Below are positions 1 to 10,529 of a stretch of DNA of 64,000 bases, piece by piece. The notes under the pieces were generated by a model. The model searched no databases and was not told the origin of the DNA. It was given only the letters and a program-made list of their open reading frames with translations. Both the position numbers and the translations under genes were made by a program. How positions within the stretch are numbered: position 1 is the first letter of the stretch; the number at the start of each line of letters is the position of its first letter. This DNA is from Cephalotus follicularis (taxonomy: Eukaryota; Streptophyta; Magnoliopsida; Oxalidales; Cephalotaceae): the NCBI GenBank assembly GCA_001972305.1, contig BDDD01000991.1:248001-312000 (forward strand). The letters run 5' to 3'.

Positions 1-443
1 CTCATCCAAGCTCCAAGATCTCCAAGAACCCGTGGGTTCTAATGCTCCAACCCAAGGCTCGAAAAGCTTTCTCTCAACTTACACACTTTGGAACTAACAA
101 TCACCTACCATGTAAGGTCTCCAAGGTCAAGATGTTCTCCAAGGAACCTTGTTGTATGGAGAGTTCCAAAGTTTTAATCTAGAGACCAAGATAGATAAAG
201 TTACAATACAATGTGTAATGCAACTCCACCTATAATGATAAAGGGAGAGAGTAAGAGAAGATGTGTGTGTTTCCTTTCAAAGCTCTAGGCTCCTCACAAA
301 GTCTAATAGTGAAGGAAAATGAAGAAAGGAAGAAGATGTAGTTGACAGAAGAAAGAGAGAGCGTTTGGACAAAACTTCAATGGAGAAGAGTGTGTTGTGT
401 GTTATGAGACTCCAAGTCTCTTTTTCTTACCCACAAGGCCGCC
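1..443. other. Unassigned left flank
   Basis: No convincing reading frame or element end is visible. The sequence is purine-rich around 240-370 and stops where a sequence resembling the start of an LTR-B copy begins. It may be older transposon or low-copy intergenic DNA. Confidence 0.4.
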
Positions 444-617
444 AGTAATGCCCGAAAAGTTCATACATTATAATAATTTGCTTCCGATGTAACCTTATCA
501 TGGGGTAAATGAGAATAATGAAATTTCTAACTTTGATGATGTTTTCCAAACTCTAATGATGTTGATTTTGGAGTATGAATGTTAAAGAAATGTTAAAAGT
601 GTAAGATTAAGTCAAAA

Positions 618-760
618 CGGCACAGTTTTGAGGCTAAAGCACTGACGCCTTGAGTGGAGCGTCGATGCCTTGAGTGGAGCGTCGACGCCTAAGTAATTAA
701 AACGCGCGCTTAATTCAAACACATAAGCGTCGACGCCTGCATGTAAACGTCGACGCTTTG
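618..760. repeat. GTCGAC palindrome array, LTR-B1 proximal
   Basis: Several copies of GCGTCGACGC and one-step variants such as GCGTCGATGC. Perfect copies are at 679-688 and 727-736. The array lies about 175-315 bp from the inferred LTR start, the same offset as in other LTR-B copies. Confidence 0.75.
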
Positions 761-1857
761 CATCGTGGTTCTGGTATGCATAAACCGCCGATAGATGTGG
801 CGCAGGGAGGTATATTAATGCCACTCTTAAGGCACCTTCACATGCATTTTATGACATGTTGAGCATGCATTGAGATTCCCTAACTTACCAGGACTTGAAA
901 AGCACTGAAAAGAGAAAGAATCTCTTAGTGCATGGCCTATGAGGAGGAAGAATGCAACACCCGTTGCGTCAGGCTTGCATGAAGGAGAGAGGCTTGAACT
1001 GGTGGGCATATGCAGATGAGACAAAGATGAAATCTACATAAAAGTTGACTCTCTCACCTTCCTCTCAGTTGTTACTGATAGAAGAAGAAACCAGAGTCTG
1101 AGAGTGTTTAGCATAAAAATGTGTTATTTTTAATGATATATTTGGTATATTTTTATGCTTGGAATAGACTACTGTGGTTGTGTTTATTTGATTTTCAGGT
1201 ATTATGTTGATTATTGTGGAATAAGAGAAAATGGAGGTAAAACGCTACTTTTCGAGTTAAAGCGGTTTGAAGTCAAAGATCAGTTCAACAATACATCCAC
1301 TTAAGCGAGAGAATTCAAATTTTAAGGCTCAAAAGATATTGAATATTGGGCTCATTTTGTTCATAAAATTATTTGGAGCACTTTTAATTCTTGGGCCGAC
1401 TCATTCTGAACTTATGATGAAGAGATATCACAGGAAAACAAATGTGGAAACATATTAAGTCCATTGCATGCATCAGCATGACATCACTGTCTTTTAACAG
1501 TTACGCATCAAAGCTTTCACGCCATACAGTCCAGCATCTCACCTATCCGACCCATGCATGCATACTTCTCCAAGCCATGCCCATGCAACGCACAAAGCTA
1601 TGCTCAGCAGCCCATGCACGCCATATGTCTTCAAATCTCCATACGCATCCATGCCCAGAACTTCAACGCCAGCAGTGCTCCACGTAGCCCAGCCCACATG
1701 CGCATCAAGCTTTAAAGCGCCAGGAGTCCATGCAACATGCCCATGCATACACCATACGCCCAGTAGTCCATTTCCACGTGCGCTAAAGAAAGGGAAAATA
1801 AAAATTGCCTAGATTGCTTTCTTTTATGTTCGTAGATTGCTTTAGGGTTGTGGGCAG

Positions 1858-1871
1858 TATATATATATATT
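1858..1871 (+). promoter_or_regulatory. Putative TATA box of ATH-1 5' LTR
   Basis: An alternating TATATATATATAT run lies about 165 bp upstream of AATAAA and is repeated at the same place in the 3' LTR. Position and composition fit an LTR promoter. The transcription start is not established. Confidence 0.5.
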
Positions 1872-2032
1872 GTAACGTGAGAGACAGTGGAGCGGCACAA
1901 ACAAGAGCAGCCCCGAATTTCCTTCTCTTTTCTTTGTCCAATTTTTAGTTTAGTTTTCTTAATGTTTTGTAGCTAGTTTCTAAGCTTTTTGGGTTAGAAC
2001 AAAACCTGGATTGTTATTGTTTCAATTCCATC

Positions 2033-2038
2033 AATAAA
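2033..2038 (+). terminator. Putative poly(A) signal, ATH-1 5' LTR
   Basis: AATAAA in the context CATCAATAAAAATCC is conserved in both ATH-1 LTRs. In ATH-2 the equivalent reads CATCAATAAAAGTCC on the minus strand. Confidence 0.5.
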
Positions 2039-2357
2039 AATCCTTGAATATTTTATTTATTCTTTAATTTTCTACCTTCACACACACTTTGTCTGTCTGA
2101 TTAAAATCCACAAACATCTTGTCGGTGAAGTTGAAAGCTGGTGAATAAATGGTGTTTAATGCGATCAATGGAGTCTACTCATACGGTTTGTCACGCCGAA
2201 CACACTCCGTATAGACCTAGCATGACTACTCATACGGTTTGTCATTTTAACTTCATCTGCATAAACTTTAACAAATCTCTAACATAGATAATTTAGGTTA
2301 TCTACTTTAACCTTGTGTTCATTGCTTTAGTTTAGGTCCTCCGTTAGTCTCTAGTTC

Positions 2358-3338
2358 ATGACCGATTGGGTGCATGCTTCAAACCATCGCTTAGAAAGAA
2401 TTAATCAATCAAGACCAATGGCGGACGCACGCCCAATTCAAACTCTTCGCGATAGATTATACCCCACTAGGACAACTCAACCATCTAGTATCCTGTTGCC
2501 TGCACCTAACGGGAACAATTTTGAGTTAAAATCACAGTTCATTAGCATGCTTCCGCACTTTCATGGTGTACCCAATGAGGATGCTTATCTCTTCCTTCGC
2601 GAGTTTGAGGAGGTGTGTGCCCTCATGAAATTTAAGCAACTATCTGACGATGATATCAAGTTGCGATTCATCAATTTTGCTCTTAAAGATGGAGCTAAGA
2701 AGTGGCTCTATAGTCTCCCAACTAATTCCATCTCCACTTGGGATCAGTTCACTGTCTCGTTCCTTAAGAAATTCTATCATCTTCATAAAACTAATAAGAT
2801 TAGGAACGATATTTTTCAGTTTCACCAAAGACCCAATGAATCATTCTCTAGATGTATGGAACGTTTCAAAGACCTCCTCTTAGAGTGTCCTCATCATGGT
2901 TTAAACACGTGGCATTTATGCCAAATCATCTACGAAGGGATCGACTACCAGACCAAGCAATTGGTTGAATCAATGTGTCCTGATGGGTTCACTTCGTACA
3001 CGAATGAAAACGAGGCTTGGAATTTCCTTTTAGATTTGGGTAAGCGAGCTAGGGAGTGGGAGTCAACTGAAGTTTATGAAAGAGCATTGCCAAATAAAGG
3101 GTATTTTGTAGAAGGAGCAGTTGCTAAGCAGGCACAGCTAGAAAGTCGCTTGACTAGACTAGAATCATTACTTAGGGGTTCCACGCAAGTCAACCAAATC
3201 AATCACAGCACCCCTATGTGTTCTTGGTGCCAGTCACCAAGTCATGTGATCGAAGAATGCCAAAGCTACATTGAAAATCAATATACTCATGAGAATGTGT
3301 CCGCAATGAACCAATACAACCCGTATAGTAACACTTAA
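2358..3338 (+). CDS. gag: ATH-1 Gag, ends at a premature stop
   Basis: A 326-residue open frame from the first ATG after the leader; ATH-2 has an ATG at the equivalent position. Gag forms the cytoplasmic virus-like particle that packages element RNA. The middle (about residues 45-200) fits the plant Ty3/gypsy retrotransposon Gag domain, for example FISMLPHFHG and KDGAKKWLYSLP. A CCHC zinc knuckle, CSWCQSPSHVIEEC, lies at about residues 288-301 and should bind RNA. Reading stops at TAA 3336-3338, where ATH-2 has a tyrosine codon (TAC), so this is a single nonsense change. The frame continues without shift into the protease region, which implies an original single Gag-Pro polyprotein. Confidence 0.88.
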   Translation: MTDWVHASNHRLERINQSRPMADARPIQTLRDRLYPTRTTQPSSILLPAPNGNNFELKSQFISMLPHFHGVPNEDAYLFLREFEEVCALMKFKQLSDDDIKLRFINFALKDGAKKWLYSLPTNSISTWDQFTVSFLKKFYHLHKTNKIRNDIFQFHQRPNESFSRCMERFKDLLLECPHHGLNTWHLCQIIYEGIDYQTKQLVESMCPDGFTSYTNENEAWNFLLDLGKRAREWESTEVYERALPNKGYFVEGAVAKQAQLESRLTRLESLLRGSTQVNQINHSTPMCSWCQSPSHVIEECQSYIENQYTHENVSAMNQYNPYSNT

Positions 3339-3602
3339 AACCCGGGGTGGAGAAATCATCCAAACTTCTCATGGAGTCAAGGGCATAATCAAATAGGACC
3401 ACCAAATTTTCATGGTCAACCGTCCACCTTTTCTGGGCAGCCTTCCTGCTTTGGTGCCCCACCTTCACACTTTTTGGGACAACCTTTGAACTTTTCTAGC
3501 CAGTCTGCTCCACAACAGACATATCAAAGGTTTTCCTCGAATTCAAACAATGTCCAACCATCCTTCCCATAAAATCAATTCCAAAATCAACAATCACCTA
3601 GA
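3339..3602 (+). pseudogene. ATH-1 Gag C-terminal linker, stop-broken
   Basis: Same frame as the upstream gag. It encodes a Gly/Pro/Gln/Phe-rich stretch with repeated GQP and SQS motifs, and carries one further in-frame TAA near 3570. ATH-2 has the same low-complexity region at about 22242-22080. It is probably the disordered Gag tail between the zinc knuckle and the protease. Confidence 0.7.
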
Positions 3603-4724
3603 TTGTTGAAACAAAGGGAAGATACGTCTAGGATTTCATCGTTAGAAAAGAATATAGAGCTTCTCATGTTTAAACAAGTTCAAATCAATATCCCATTGCT
3701 TGAAGCTATTGAGCAGGTGCCCTCTTACGCAAAAGTCTTAAAACACTTATGCACGAAAAAGAGGATCCTTCAGACTCCTAAAAAGGCTTTCTTGGTAGCC
3801 AACATCACTACGATCATTTCGCAACCAAAGATTCCAAAATACAAAGATCCTGGCTGCCTGACAATCTCTTGCATAATTGGAAAAACCAAAATCGATCATG
3901 CCTTGCTCGATTTAGGAGCAAGTGTGAATTTGTTACCTTCGTCAGTTTTTGAGCAACTAGGTTTAGGAGAGTTGCGCCCGACCAACACGACTCTGCAATT
4001 AGCTGATAGATTGGTAAAAGTTCCTAGAGGGAAGATTGAGGATGTTTTGATAAAGGTTGGTGAGTTTTTCTTTCCTGTCGACTTTGTCGCATTAGATGCC
4101 CAGCCTGTTGTAAATATAAAAGACCAAATCCCAGTTATCCTTGGTAGACCATTCTTGGACACAAGTAATGCATTGATCAATTGCCGAAATGGTCTCATGA
4201 AGTTGAGTTTTGGAAAGTCGTCGATGGACTTTAACATTTTTCGATTGGGAAAGCATCAATCTGACGTTGATGATGTCTACGTGATTCGCTCGATTCCTGA
4301 TACCATTGATTTGTATTTTAATATAGACTTTGATCACAATTTTAGGATAGAATTAGAGGTAGAGGAAGCTAACCAAAAGGATAGATTGGCGTGGCTAGAA
4401 AATGAGAAAGCGTTAATGTGGTTGGAAAATAAGCTCAATGAGCCAAATTCGAATAGTGAATGGGATCATCTATCCCATTACACTCACAAAATTGCCACGC
4501 CTGACCAAACGTACTTTGACAAAGATTTTGATAACAACTTCATGGAATGCTTGAAAGAATTTGAGGAATTAGAGGTTACGCAAAAGGAGATATTGAGTTG
4601 GTTGGACGATGGGATCATCGATTTTTTTTTTCGGATAGTCATTGGTTGGTTGACCATGATTTTTGTGATTCTCTTGATGGTTTCTACTGGTGGAGATCGT
4701 GTTGGGATAGTTCTAAAATTGTAA
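3603..4724 (+). CDS. ATH-1 protease and acidic linker
   Basis: A 373-residue open frame, in phase with gag. The first ~80 residues include FKQVQINIPLLEAIEQVPSY, typical of the segment before Athila/Tat proteases. The retropepsin-like aspartic protease follows, with active site LLDLGASVNLLP and the later ILGRPFL motif; it would cut the Gag-Pro polyprotein. After the protease comes an acidic, Trp/Asp-rich linker (IPDTIDLYFNIDFD, EWDHLSHYTHK, SWLDDG). The last ~40 residues are out of phase: a T10 run at 4622-4631 marks a likely frameshift away from the tail read at 4598-4957. Compared with ATH-2, about 400 bp is missing before FKQVQ. No RT motif follows. Confidence 0.85.
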   Translation: MLKQREDTSRISSLEKNIELLMFKQVQINIPLLEAIEQVPSYAKVLKHLCTKKRILQTPKKAFLVANITTIISQPKIPKYKDPGCLTISCIIGKTKIDHALLDLGASVNLLPSSVFEQLGLGELRPTNTTLQLADRLVKVPRGKIEDVLIKVGEFFFPVDFVALDAQPVVNIKDQIPVILGRPFLDTSNALINCRNGLMKLSFGKSSMDFNIFRLGKHQSDVDDVYVIRSIPDTIDLYFNIDFDHNFRIELEVEEANQKDRLAWLENEKALMWLENKLNEPNSNSEWDHLSHYTHKIATPDQTYFDKDFDNNFMECLKEFEELEVTQKEILSWLDDGIIDFFFRIVIGWLTMIFVILLMVSTGGDRVGIVLKL

Positions 4725-4957
4725 AAATTGTTTTCTCCCATTGTGTGTGTAAGGTTGCTAAGATAGGTTTAGGTGATACATTTGAATGTTCGCGTTCTCT
4801 TCATTGTTTTTACTGGTGGAAATCCTATTGGGATGATTGTTTTACTGTTGAAAATTTTTCTAAAAATTATGGTTCTCTTGGATGTTTTTATTGGTGGCAA
4901 TCTCATTGGGATGATGTTTATATTGTTCAAACTATGCTTTCACGTGGTTATATGTGA
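4598..4957 (+). pseudogene. ATH-1 tryptophan-rich FYWW tail
   Basis: This 119-codon frame contains three copies of an aromatic motif: FYWWRSCWDSS, FYWWKSYWDDC and FYWWQSHWDDV, spaced about 25-40 residues apart. ATH-2 encodes two of them in the frame that follows its own linker, so this is probably the real C-terminus of the polyprotein, put out of phase here by the T10 run. The frame ends at TGA 4955-4957, where ATH-2 instead continues about 60 residues. I know no named domain with this pattern. It could be an expanded remnant of the protease-RT linker. Confidence 0.6.
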
Positions 4958-5433
4958 GTGCTAAAGTTCTTTTGTCTGACTCCAAAATAGGATTTTATGG
5001 TATTGCGAATGCATATCTCGATTGGTCATTAATGGTGGAATAATAAAATAATTTGCTAAAAGTTCCTTAATTGAGATGTGTTTTGATTCTAGAACTTGGA
5101 ACGAGATAATAAAATTCAAGCATGGGGGTGTTCTATGAATTTTTGAGTATAGATACATTTTACCTGTTTTCAAAGTTTTGATGAACTGAATTTTGTGTGT
5201 TTATTCACTGGAAAACACTCACGAGATAAAACTCGCCCACTAGGACCATCTAGGGGTTTAACGGCTTGTTGCATAAGCTAAATGCAATCATGATTCCTAC
5301 GAAAGTGAGTTAGGTTTTTGTTTATGTTCTTGTGTGTGCATTTAGTTTTTATTTTTGTGTTTGCGTGTTTTTCTTGTTTTAGTTTTCCATTTGGTTTGCT
5401 TGACGACAAGCAAAATCTAAGTATAGGGGTATT
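4958..5433 (+). other. ATH-1 3' untranslated region and polypurine tract
   Basis: Noncoding sequence shared with ATH-2 (about 19455-18972, minus). It ends AAGTATAGGGGTATT directly before the 3' LTR at 5434, the position of the plus-strand primer (polypurine tract). The Athila-like context GACAAGCAAAATCTAAG precedes it. About 650 bp present in ATH-2 is missing near 4955. Confidence 0.75.
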
Positions 5434-6186
5434 TGTTTAGCATAAAAATGTGTTATTTTTAATGATATATTTGGTATATTTTTATGCTTGGAATAGACTA
5501 CTGTGGTTGTGTTTATTTGATTTTTAGGTATTATGTTGATTATTGTGGAATAAGAGAAAATGGATGTAAAACGCTACTTTTCGAGTTAAAGCGGTTTGAA
5601 GTCAAAGATAGGTTCAACAATACATCCACTTAAGCGAGAGAAGTCAAAATTTAAGGCTCAAAAGATATTGAATATTGGGCTCATTTTGTTCATAAAATTA
5701 TTTGGTGCACTTTTAATTCTTGGGCCGACTCATTCTCAAGTTCCGATGAAGAGATATCACAGGAAAACAAATGTGGAAACATATTAAGTCCATTGCATGC
5801 ATCAGCATGACATCACTGTCTTTTAACAGTTACGCATCAAAGCTTTCATGCCATACAGTCCAGCATCTCACCCATCCGACCCATACATGCATACTTCTCC
5901 AAGCCATGCCCATGCAACGCACAAAGCTATGCTCAGCAGCCCATGCACGCCATATGTCTTCAAATCTCCATACGCATCCATGCCCAGAACTTCAACCCCA
6001 GCAGCGCTCCACGTAGCCTAGCCCACATGCGCATCAAGCTTTAAAGTGCCAGGAGTCCATGCAACATGCCCATGCATACACCATACGCCCAGCAGTCCAT
6101 TTCCACGTGCGCTAAAGAAAGGGAAAATAAAAATTGCCTAGATTGCTTTCTTTTATGTTCGAAGATTGCTTTACGGTTGTGGGCAG

Positions 6187-6200
6187 TATATATATATATT
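6187..6200 (+). promoter_or_regulatory. Putative TATA box, ATH-1 3' LTR
   Basis: Same alternating TA run as in the 5' LTR at 1858. In the 3' LTR it could drive read-out into LTR-B1, but no flanking gene is present. Confidence 0.45.
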
Positions 6201-6496
6201 GTAACGTGAGAGACAATGGAGCAGCACAAACAAGAGCAGCCCCGAATTTCCTTCTCTTTTCTTTGTCCAATTTTTAGTTTAGTTTTCTTAATGTTTTGTA
6301 GCTAGTTTCTAAGGTTTTTGGGTTAGAACAAAACCTAGATTGTTATTGTTTCAATTCCATCAATAAAAATCCTTGAATATTTTATTTATTCTTTAATTTT
6401 CTACCTTCACACACACTTTGTCTGCCTGATTAAAATCCACAAACATCTTGTCGGTGAAGTTGAAAGCTAGTGAATAAATGGTGTTTAATGTGATCA

Positions 6497-6660
6497 ATGG
6501 AGTCTACTCATACGGTTTATCACGCCGAACACACTCCGTATAGACCTAGCATGACTACTCATACGGTTTGTCTGATTAAAATCCACACTCCGTATAGACC
6601 TAGCATGACTACTCATACGATGTTTCATCACAGTCGCACTCCGTATCGTCCTAGGTGCTG
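6497..6660. repeat. ATACGG/CCGTAT tandem block in ATH-1 LTR
   Basis: Imperfect tandem units of about 45-55 bp built on ACTCATACGG and ACTCCGTATAGACC, whose cores ATACGG and CCGTAT are inverted copies of each other. The same block occurs in both ATH-2 LTRs, with different unit numbers. Confidence 0.75.
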
Positions 6661-7469
6661 TTGGTTATCAAGGTATGATCATTTAATTAAAGTGAATTGT
6701 TCAATACAATCTATGGTGAGTTTCTATACCCTAAAACCAATTTTCTATTATATATTTTCTTTAGTTTTATTTATTGCTTTAATTAGTTTTAATTTGCACG
6801 TGTTATTTTCTGTTATTTTCAATTATTTTAATATGTTATTTTATTTTATTTATTTCTTGTTTTCAATTGTTTTATTATTTTTGCATAATTAGGAGTAGTT
6901 TTTGATAGTTTATCTCAAATTTGGTATACTTCGTCTAGGTTGAATAAAATTATAACTAGTTTAATGTTTCCATGCGTTCGACCCGTTACTGCATGATCCG
7001 TGCACTTGCGGCTATAAATTTTAAAAACATCATATTCTTTTTATGTGAACAGAGAGAGAGAGACCGAGAGTAAAAGAGAGCAGAAAAGTAGAGAGAGAAA
7101 AGCTCAAACTCCATTGTTGAGCACGGGAGAACTTGGAACTTGGACAACGACTGTGGAGCGAACCAGGGGACTTAAAGTAACTGATTGGATACTAAAAGAG
7201 GTGAACTTTCAGCTTCTAACTTGAGGCCAGAGGTAGGGGAAGACATACTGGTATTTTGTGTTTAATATTTGTGTTTGTCTAGTGATGTTTATGCATGGAT
7301 CGCATGGCCTGTTGAACTATTTTTGGTCACTGAAATTATGCCATGTTGTACTGGTGATGTAATATGACATTGCATGTCAGTTTTCTTGGCTTTATACATG
7401 TTGGATTGCATGCTATTGTTGTGAAAATGTCACTGTTTAGTCACGTCGTAAGGAAGAAGACGACTGATG

Positions 7470-7690
7470 CTTGAAATTGTCGACGCCTTTGGTAAGCGTC
7501 GACGCTTTGTACTGTGAACTGCGTTTTATATACTAAATGCGTTTTAAACGTCGACGCATATGGGAGGAGACATCGACGCCTGGGTACTGGAAAGCGTTGA
7601 CGCTATGAGACACAACATCTACGCTTAAAGGACATAAGCGTCGATGCCTAAGTAATAAACACTGACGCTTTAGAGTCCTGTTTGGACAGT
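7470..7690. repeat. GTCGAC palindrome array, LTR-B1 distal
   Basis: Contains a perfect GCGTCGACGC at 7496-7505 and many near copies (ACGTCGACGC, ACATCGACGC, GCGTTGACGC). After removing ATH-1, the array is about 1.07-1.3 kb from the LTR start. Confidence 0.75.
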
Positions 7691-8416
7691 TTTCACGATT
7701 TTGACACCCGACAACCCCGATTTCGCTTATGACGCATTCGAGCATTTGTATGCATTGCATATGTACTGTTTACTGCCTGTTTATTGACTGATTATAAACT
7801 GTTGATGATTTCTAGATTACTATGTTAATTTAGAATTGCATATGTGAAATTGAAAACGACTATTTTGAATACAAAATAGATATTTGATAATAACACATTT
7901 GCGAACAACTGGGAAAGTGATTTCCACCCACTAAACTGTTGAAAAGTATTTTCCACTACTTAAAATACATATTTCAAATTTTTATGACTCTTGAAAACAT
8001 TTTGAAATGAACTGCCTGTTGTTGATCTAACGATTATTACTGTACTATTCACTGTACTGTTTACTGTGTTTATTCACTGTTTGCTCTGTGAATTTACTGT
8101 GTTTGTGTTTGAACCACTAGTTGCATGGCGGAGACTACCAGCGTCGGCTAGTGGAAGGGTTGACCTTGGATCCAGGAGTTGGCTGGGTAACTCACTGTAC
8201 TGTGTTGTTGTCTTGCTTGGTTGCCTAAAGAAGGGACCGAAGTGGGAGTGTAACATGGGGCCAGGAGTTGGCGGCATTACACATACTACCTGCCTGTTTG
8301 TGGTCCCTTTGTGGACTTACTGTACTGTTTACTGGTCCTGTTCGGACACTACTGTGCCTGTTTGATGTAGCCCTGGCCGGGCTACTAATGTACTGTTGTT
8401 ACATACATATATTTTC

Positions 8417-8417
8417 G

Positions 8418-8463
<46 letters not shown>
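8417..8463. repeat. (CA)n(TA)n microsatellite in LTR-B1
   Basis: An uninterrupted CA run passes directly into a TA run. It lies near +2.0 kb of LTR-B1, close to the position of the larger CA-TA-TG tract in LTR-B2. Confidence 0.95.
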
Positions 8464-8954
8464 AACTGGTATTTTCTACTGTACTGCATCATCTACGCAT
8501 ACATTTCATGACAACTTTTCAAGGTTGATCCCAAAACTACTTTTATGACTTAGCCGAGTGAGGACAAAGGCTAACCCCCTACTTTGCAGATTGATGCAAT
8601 GGATCAGCTTGGGAATCAGCATGGATGAAGTACAAGTTTTAATAATATTTTACTCAGGGTTATGTCCCTTTGAGTGTTGTGTACTGTATTTTTCCAATTA
8701 CTAGACTTTTGATATTACTGATTAATGTATTATGGATCACGCTCTGTTTATGGGCTATTAACAATGAAAGACTTGTATGGAGTAGCGTGCAGTATGGGAT
8801 GCACGTTACGTGTTTTTCAGCTTATGAGTTTAATGCTTCCGCAACTGACATCTTATTGAAAAGTTTAAATTTTATGGTGTTTGCATGAGCTGAATGTTAA
8901 TGTTAATTGCCTTTACCACTTTTATGTGTGTCTACCTGAAACCGGGGCGTGACA

Positions 8955-10529
8955 AGCCCCATACTCATGCACATACCTCTCTTCCAACACCATACCTTTT
9001 CCCATACTTAGCATCATACGTTCACATGGGCTTTGAGTATCCTACACTCAATTGACTTGAAATTCAAATGCCACATATGGACAGAAGAAGGGCGGCCGAA
9101 ATGTGACTAATACTATGCACATTTTGGCCAAAACTTTTGCCTTGCACATGTGGGATGTTTTCTCATGCTTCTTCTCTTTACACAAGCACATGGGCTTGAG
9201 TGTTACACACACAACCTTTGACTTGAATGCTTAATTGTAGTGATGTCACATCCATCTTGATAGGATTATCTGATACCTATTCAGACGGGGGTGACAACAA
9301 TCTTGTGGCAAACCTCCTTTCGGAAACCCCCCACGTGATATCTTAAAACCGGTTTGAAAACTGTTTAAAACCATATAATCAAATTAAAAGTCAACAAGTT
9401 GAACTTTTCTAAAAAAAACTTGAGAATAATTCTAATTCTTAAATTTTTACGAACATCGGGCATGTAGTGTATGTTTATTGGATTATACTCCCTGTAAAAA
9501 AAAACACAGTTGATAAAATGGGCTCAGCCCCCTAGCAAACCATAATTTAAAATATTAAACATGCATGGGTTGGACTCAGGCTCAACCATATTATCAAAAC
9601 ATAAATATAAATAGGGCTTATGCTTTTTAAAACCCTAAAAAATATTTATATATAAATGTAAATAATGGATAATTTAACTGTTGATGTTGTGGATGCTATG
9701 CATATACTGGAACCCTGGTGGTCCGACATTGACTGAAGTAGACTTAGAAACTATTTTGCCACTATCTGAAAAAGAAAAAAAAAGGAAGGGGGTTAGTCCA
9801 AATGACTAAGTGAGATAGAACACATCTTCTGAAACATCAATCGGAAGGACAGGAATATATTGAAATAAAAGAGAAATAATATAAAGAGGGACATAAGCGC
9901 AAATAATATAGAAAGTAAATCCACGAAAAGGAAACTGAATGCTCAACAAATTAGCTCCACAGTTATAAACAAGATTCATAAATGAGAACAAGATCCACAA
10001 CTATAAACGAGATCCAGAAATGTAAACGAGATCCACAAATGTACAGGATCCACAAAATTTACCCACGTATGAATTAAAAAGTTTTGGAATGCTGAAGGGA
10101 AGAGGAAATAATATAAACAAGGTTATAAACATGAGGTAGAACAAATCCACATAAAGAAATCTCAATACTCATCAAATTGGCTCCACAAATATAACAGAAT
10201 CCACAAATGTTCCCACATATGAATAAAATACCCGAAAATGCTGGTACACTTGAAAAATCATCAAGTATCATGCACCGGTGCAGAGTATGCCTATAGGCTA
10301 TGCGTTAATGTAACAAACCACCCTGTACAATGGGCCTACTATGGTGTAGATTGTCCCTATATGCTATGCATCATACGTAACACCCCACCCCGTACAATGG
10401 GTCTGCTACGACACGCACCCCACCCCGTACGATGGGCCTACGTGCAATAGTATATAACGCATAGAACTATCATAAGAGTACAAAGGTAATATAAAAATAA
10501 CGCTCACAAAGGAAGGTGGTATTATGACA
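8955..10529 (-). repeat. Decayed LTR-like sequence left of CHR-O
   Basis: The block near 9785 (GGGGGTTAGTCCAAATGAC) is shared with the CHR-O LTRs at about 11650 and 34256, so part of this stretch is probably a diverged LTR of a related chromovirus. Short tandem words occur at 9950-10060 (ACGAGATCCA) and 10305-10440 (CCCCGTACAATGGG). No gag or pol frame is visible and no clean ends were found. 8955-9290 is unassigned. Confidence 0.45.

Larger units (their letters stand above)
1105..2252 (+). repeat. ATH-1 5' LTR, 3'-truncated
   Basis: Nearly identical to 5434-6574 with scattered substitutions, then similarity stops abruptly after TACGGTTTGTC. The next sequence matches ATH-2 internal sequence near 23416 on the minus strand. 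About 480 bp of LTR plus about 375 bp of leader, including the PBS, are therefore missing. Confidence 0.9.
1105..7051 (+). mobile_element. ATH-1: Athila-like GAG-PRO LTR element
   Basis: The element has LTRs at both ends, starting TGTTTAGCAT and ending GTGAACA, with TSD GAGAG at 1100-1104 and 7052-7056. Inside are gag, aspartic protease, an acidic linker and a tryptophan-rich tail in the plus direction. RT, RNase H and integrase are absent. The protease is of Athila type (motifs DLGASVNLLP and ILGRPFL). The 5' LTR has lost its 3' third, and the PBS is also gone compared with ATH-2, so this copy can no longer prime reverse transcription. It sits in the GA-rich part of LTR-B1. It belongs to the same family as the minus-strand ATH-2. 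Confidence 0.92.
5434..7051 (+). repeat. ATH-1 3' LTR, full length (1618 bp)
   Basis: Starts TGTTTAGCAT, ends GTGAACA and is followed by TSD GAGAG. It is complete, unlike the 5' copy. It holds a TATA-like run (6187-6200), AATAAA (6362-6367), a tandem block at 6497-6660 and an AT-rich R/U5 end. Its first ~115 bp and last ~900 bp are homologous to the ATH-2 LTRs, but the centre is unrelated and rich in CATGCATGC-like words. Confidence 0.92.
444..8954 (+). mobile_element. LTR-B1: old solo LTR split by ATH-1
   Basis: Removing ATH-1 and one TSD copy leaves about 2.56 kb that resembles the 2.68-kb LTR at 38913-41591. The start (AGTAATGCCCG, TG decayed to AG) parallels TGTAATGCCTG at 55689. The end (GGGGCGTGACA) parallels GGGGTGTGACA at 41591. 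The GA-rich tract, the GTCGAC arrays, the CA/TA microsatellite and the block around 8730-8900 occur in the same order. No gag or pol follows, so a solo LTR is inferred. The flanking 5-mers (CCGCC and AGCCC) do not match cleanly, so the exact ends are uncertain. Confidence 0.65.

Noticed and set aside
1500..1780. CATGCATG-rich frames in both ATH-1 LTRs
   Set aside because: Present on both strands because of the word composition; not kept in ATH-2 and inside U3.
8066..8365. 99-codon plus-strand frame, Trp/Cys-rich
   Set aside because: It lies in the distal half of LTR-B1; the homologous part of the CHR-B LTR has no matching frame.
444..8959. A clean TSD for LTR-B1
   Set aside because: CCGCC and AGCCC do not match without shifting one boundary; I report the ends as approximate and do not claim a TSD.
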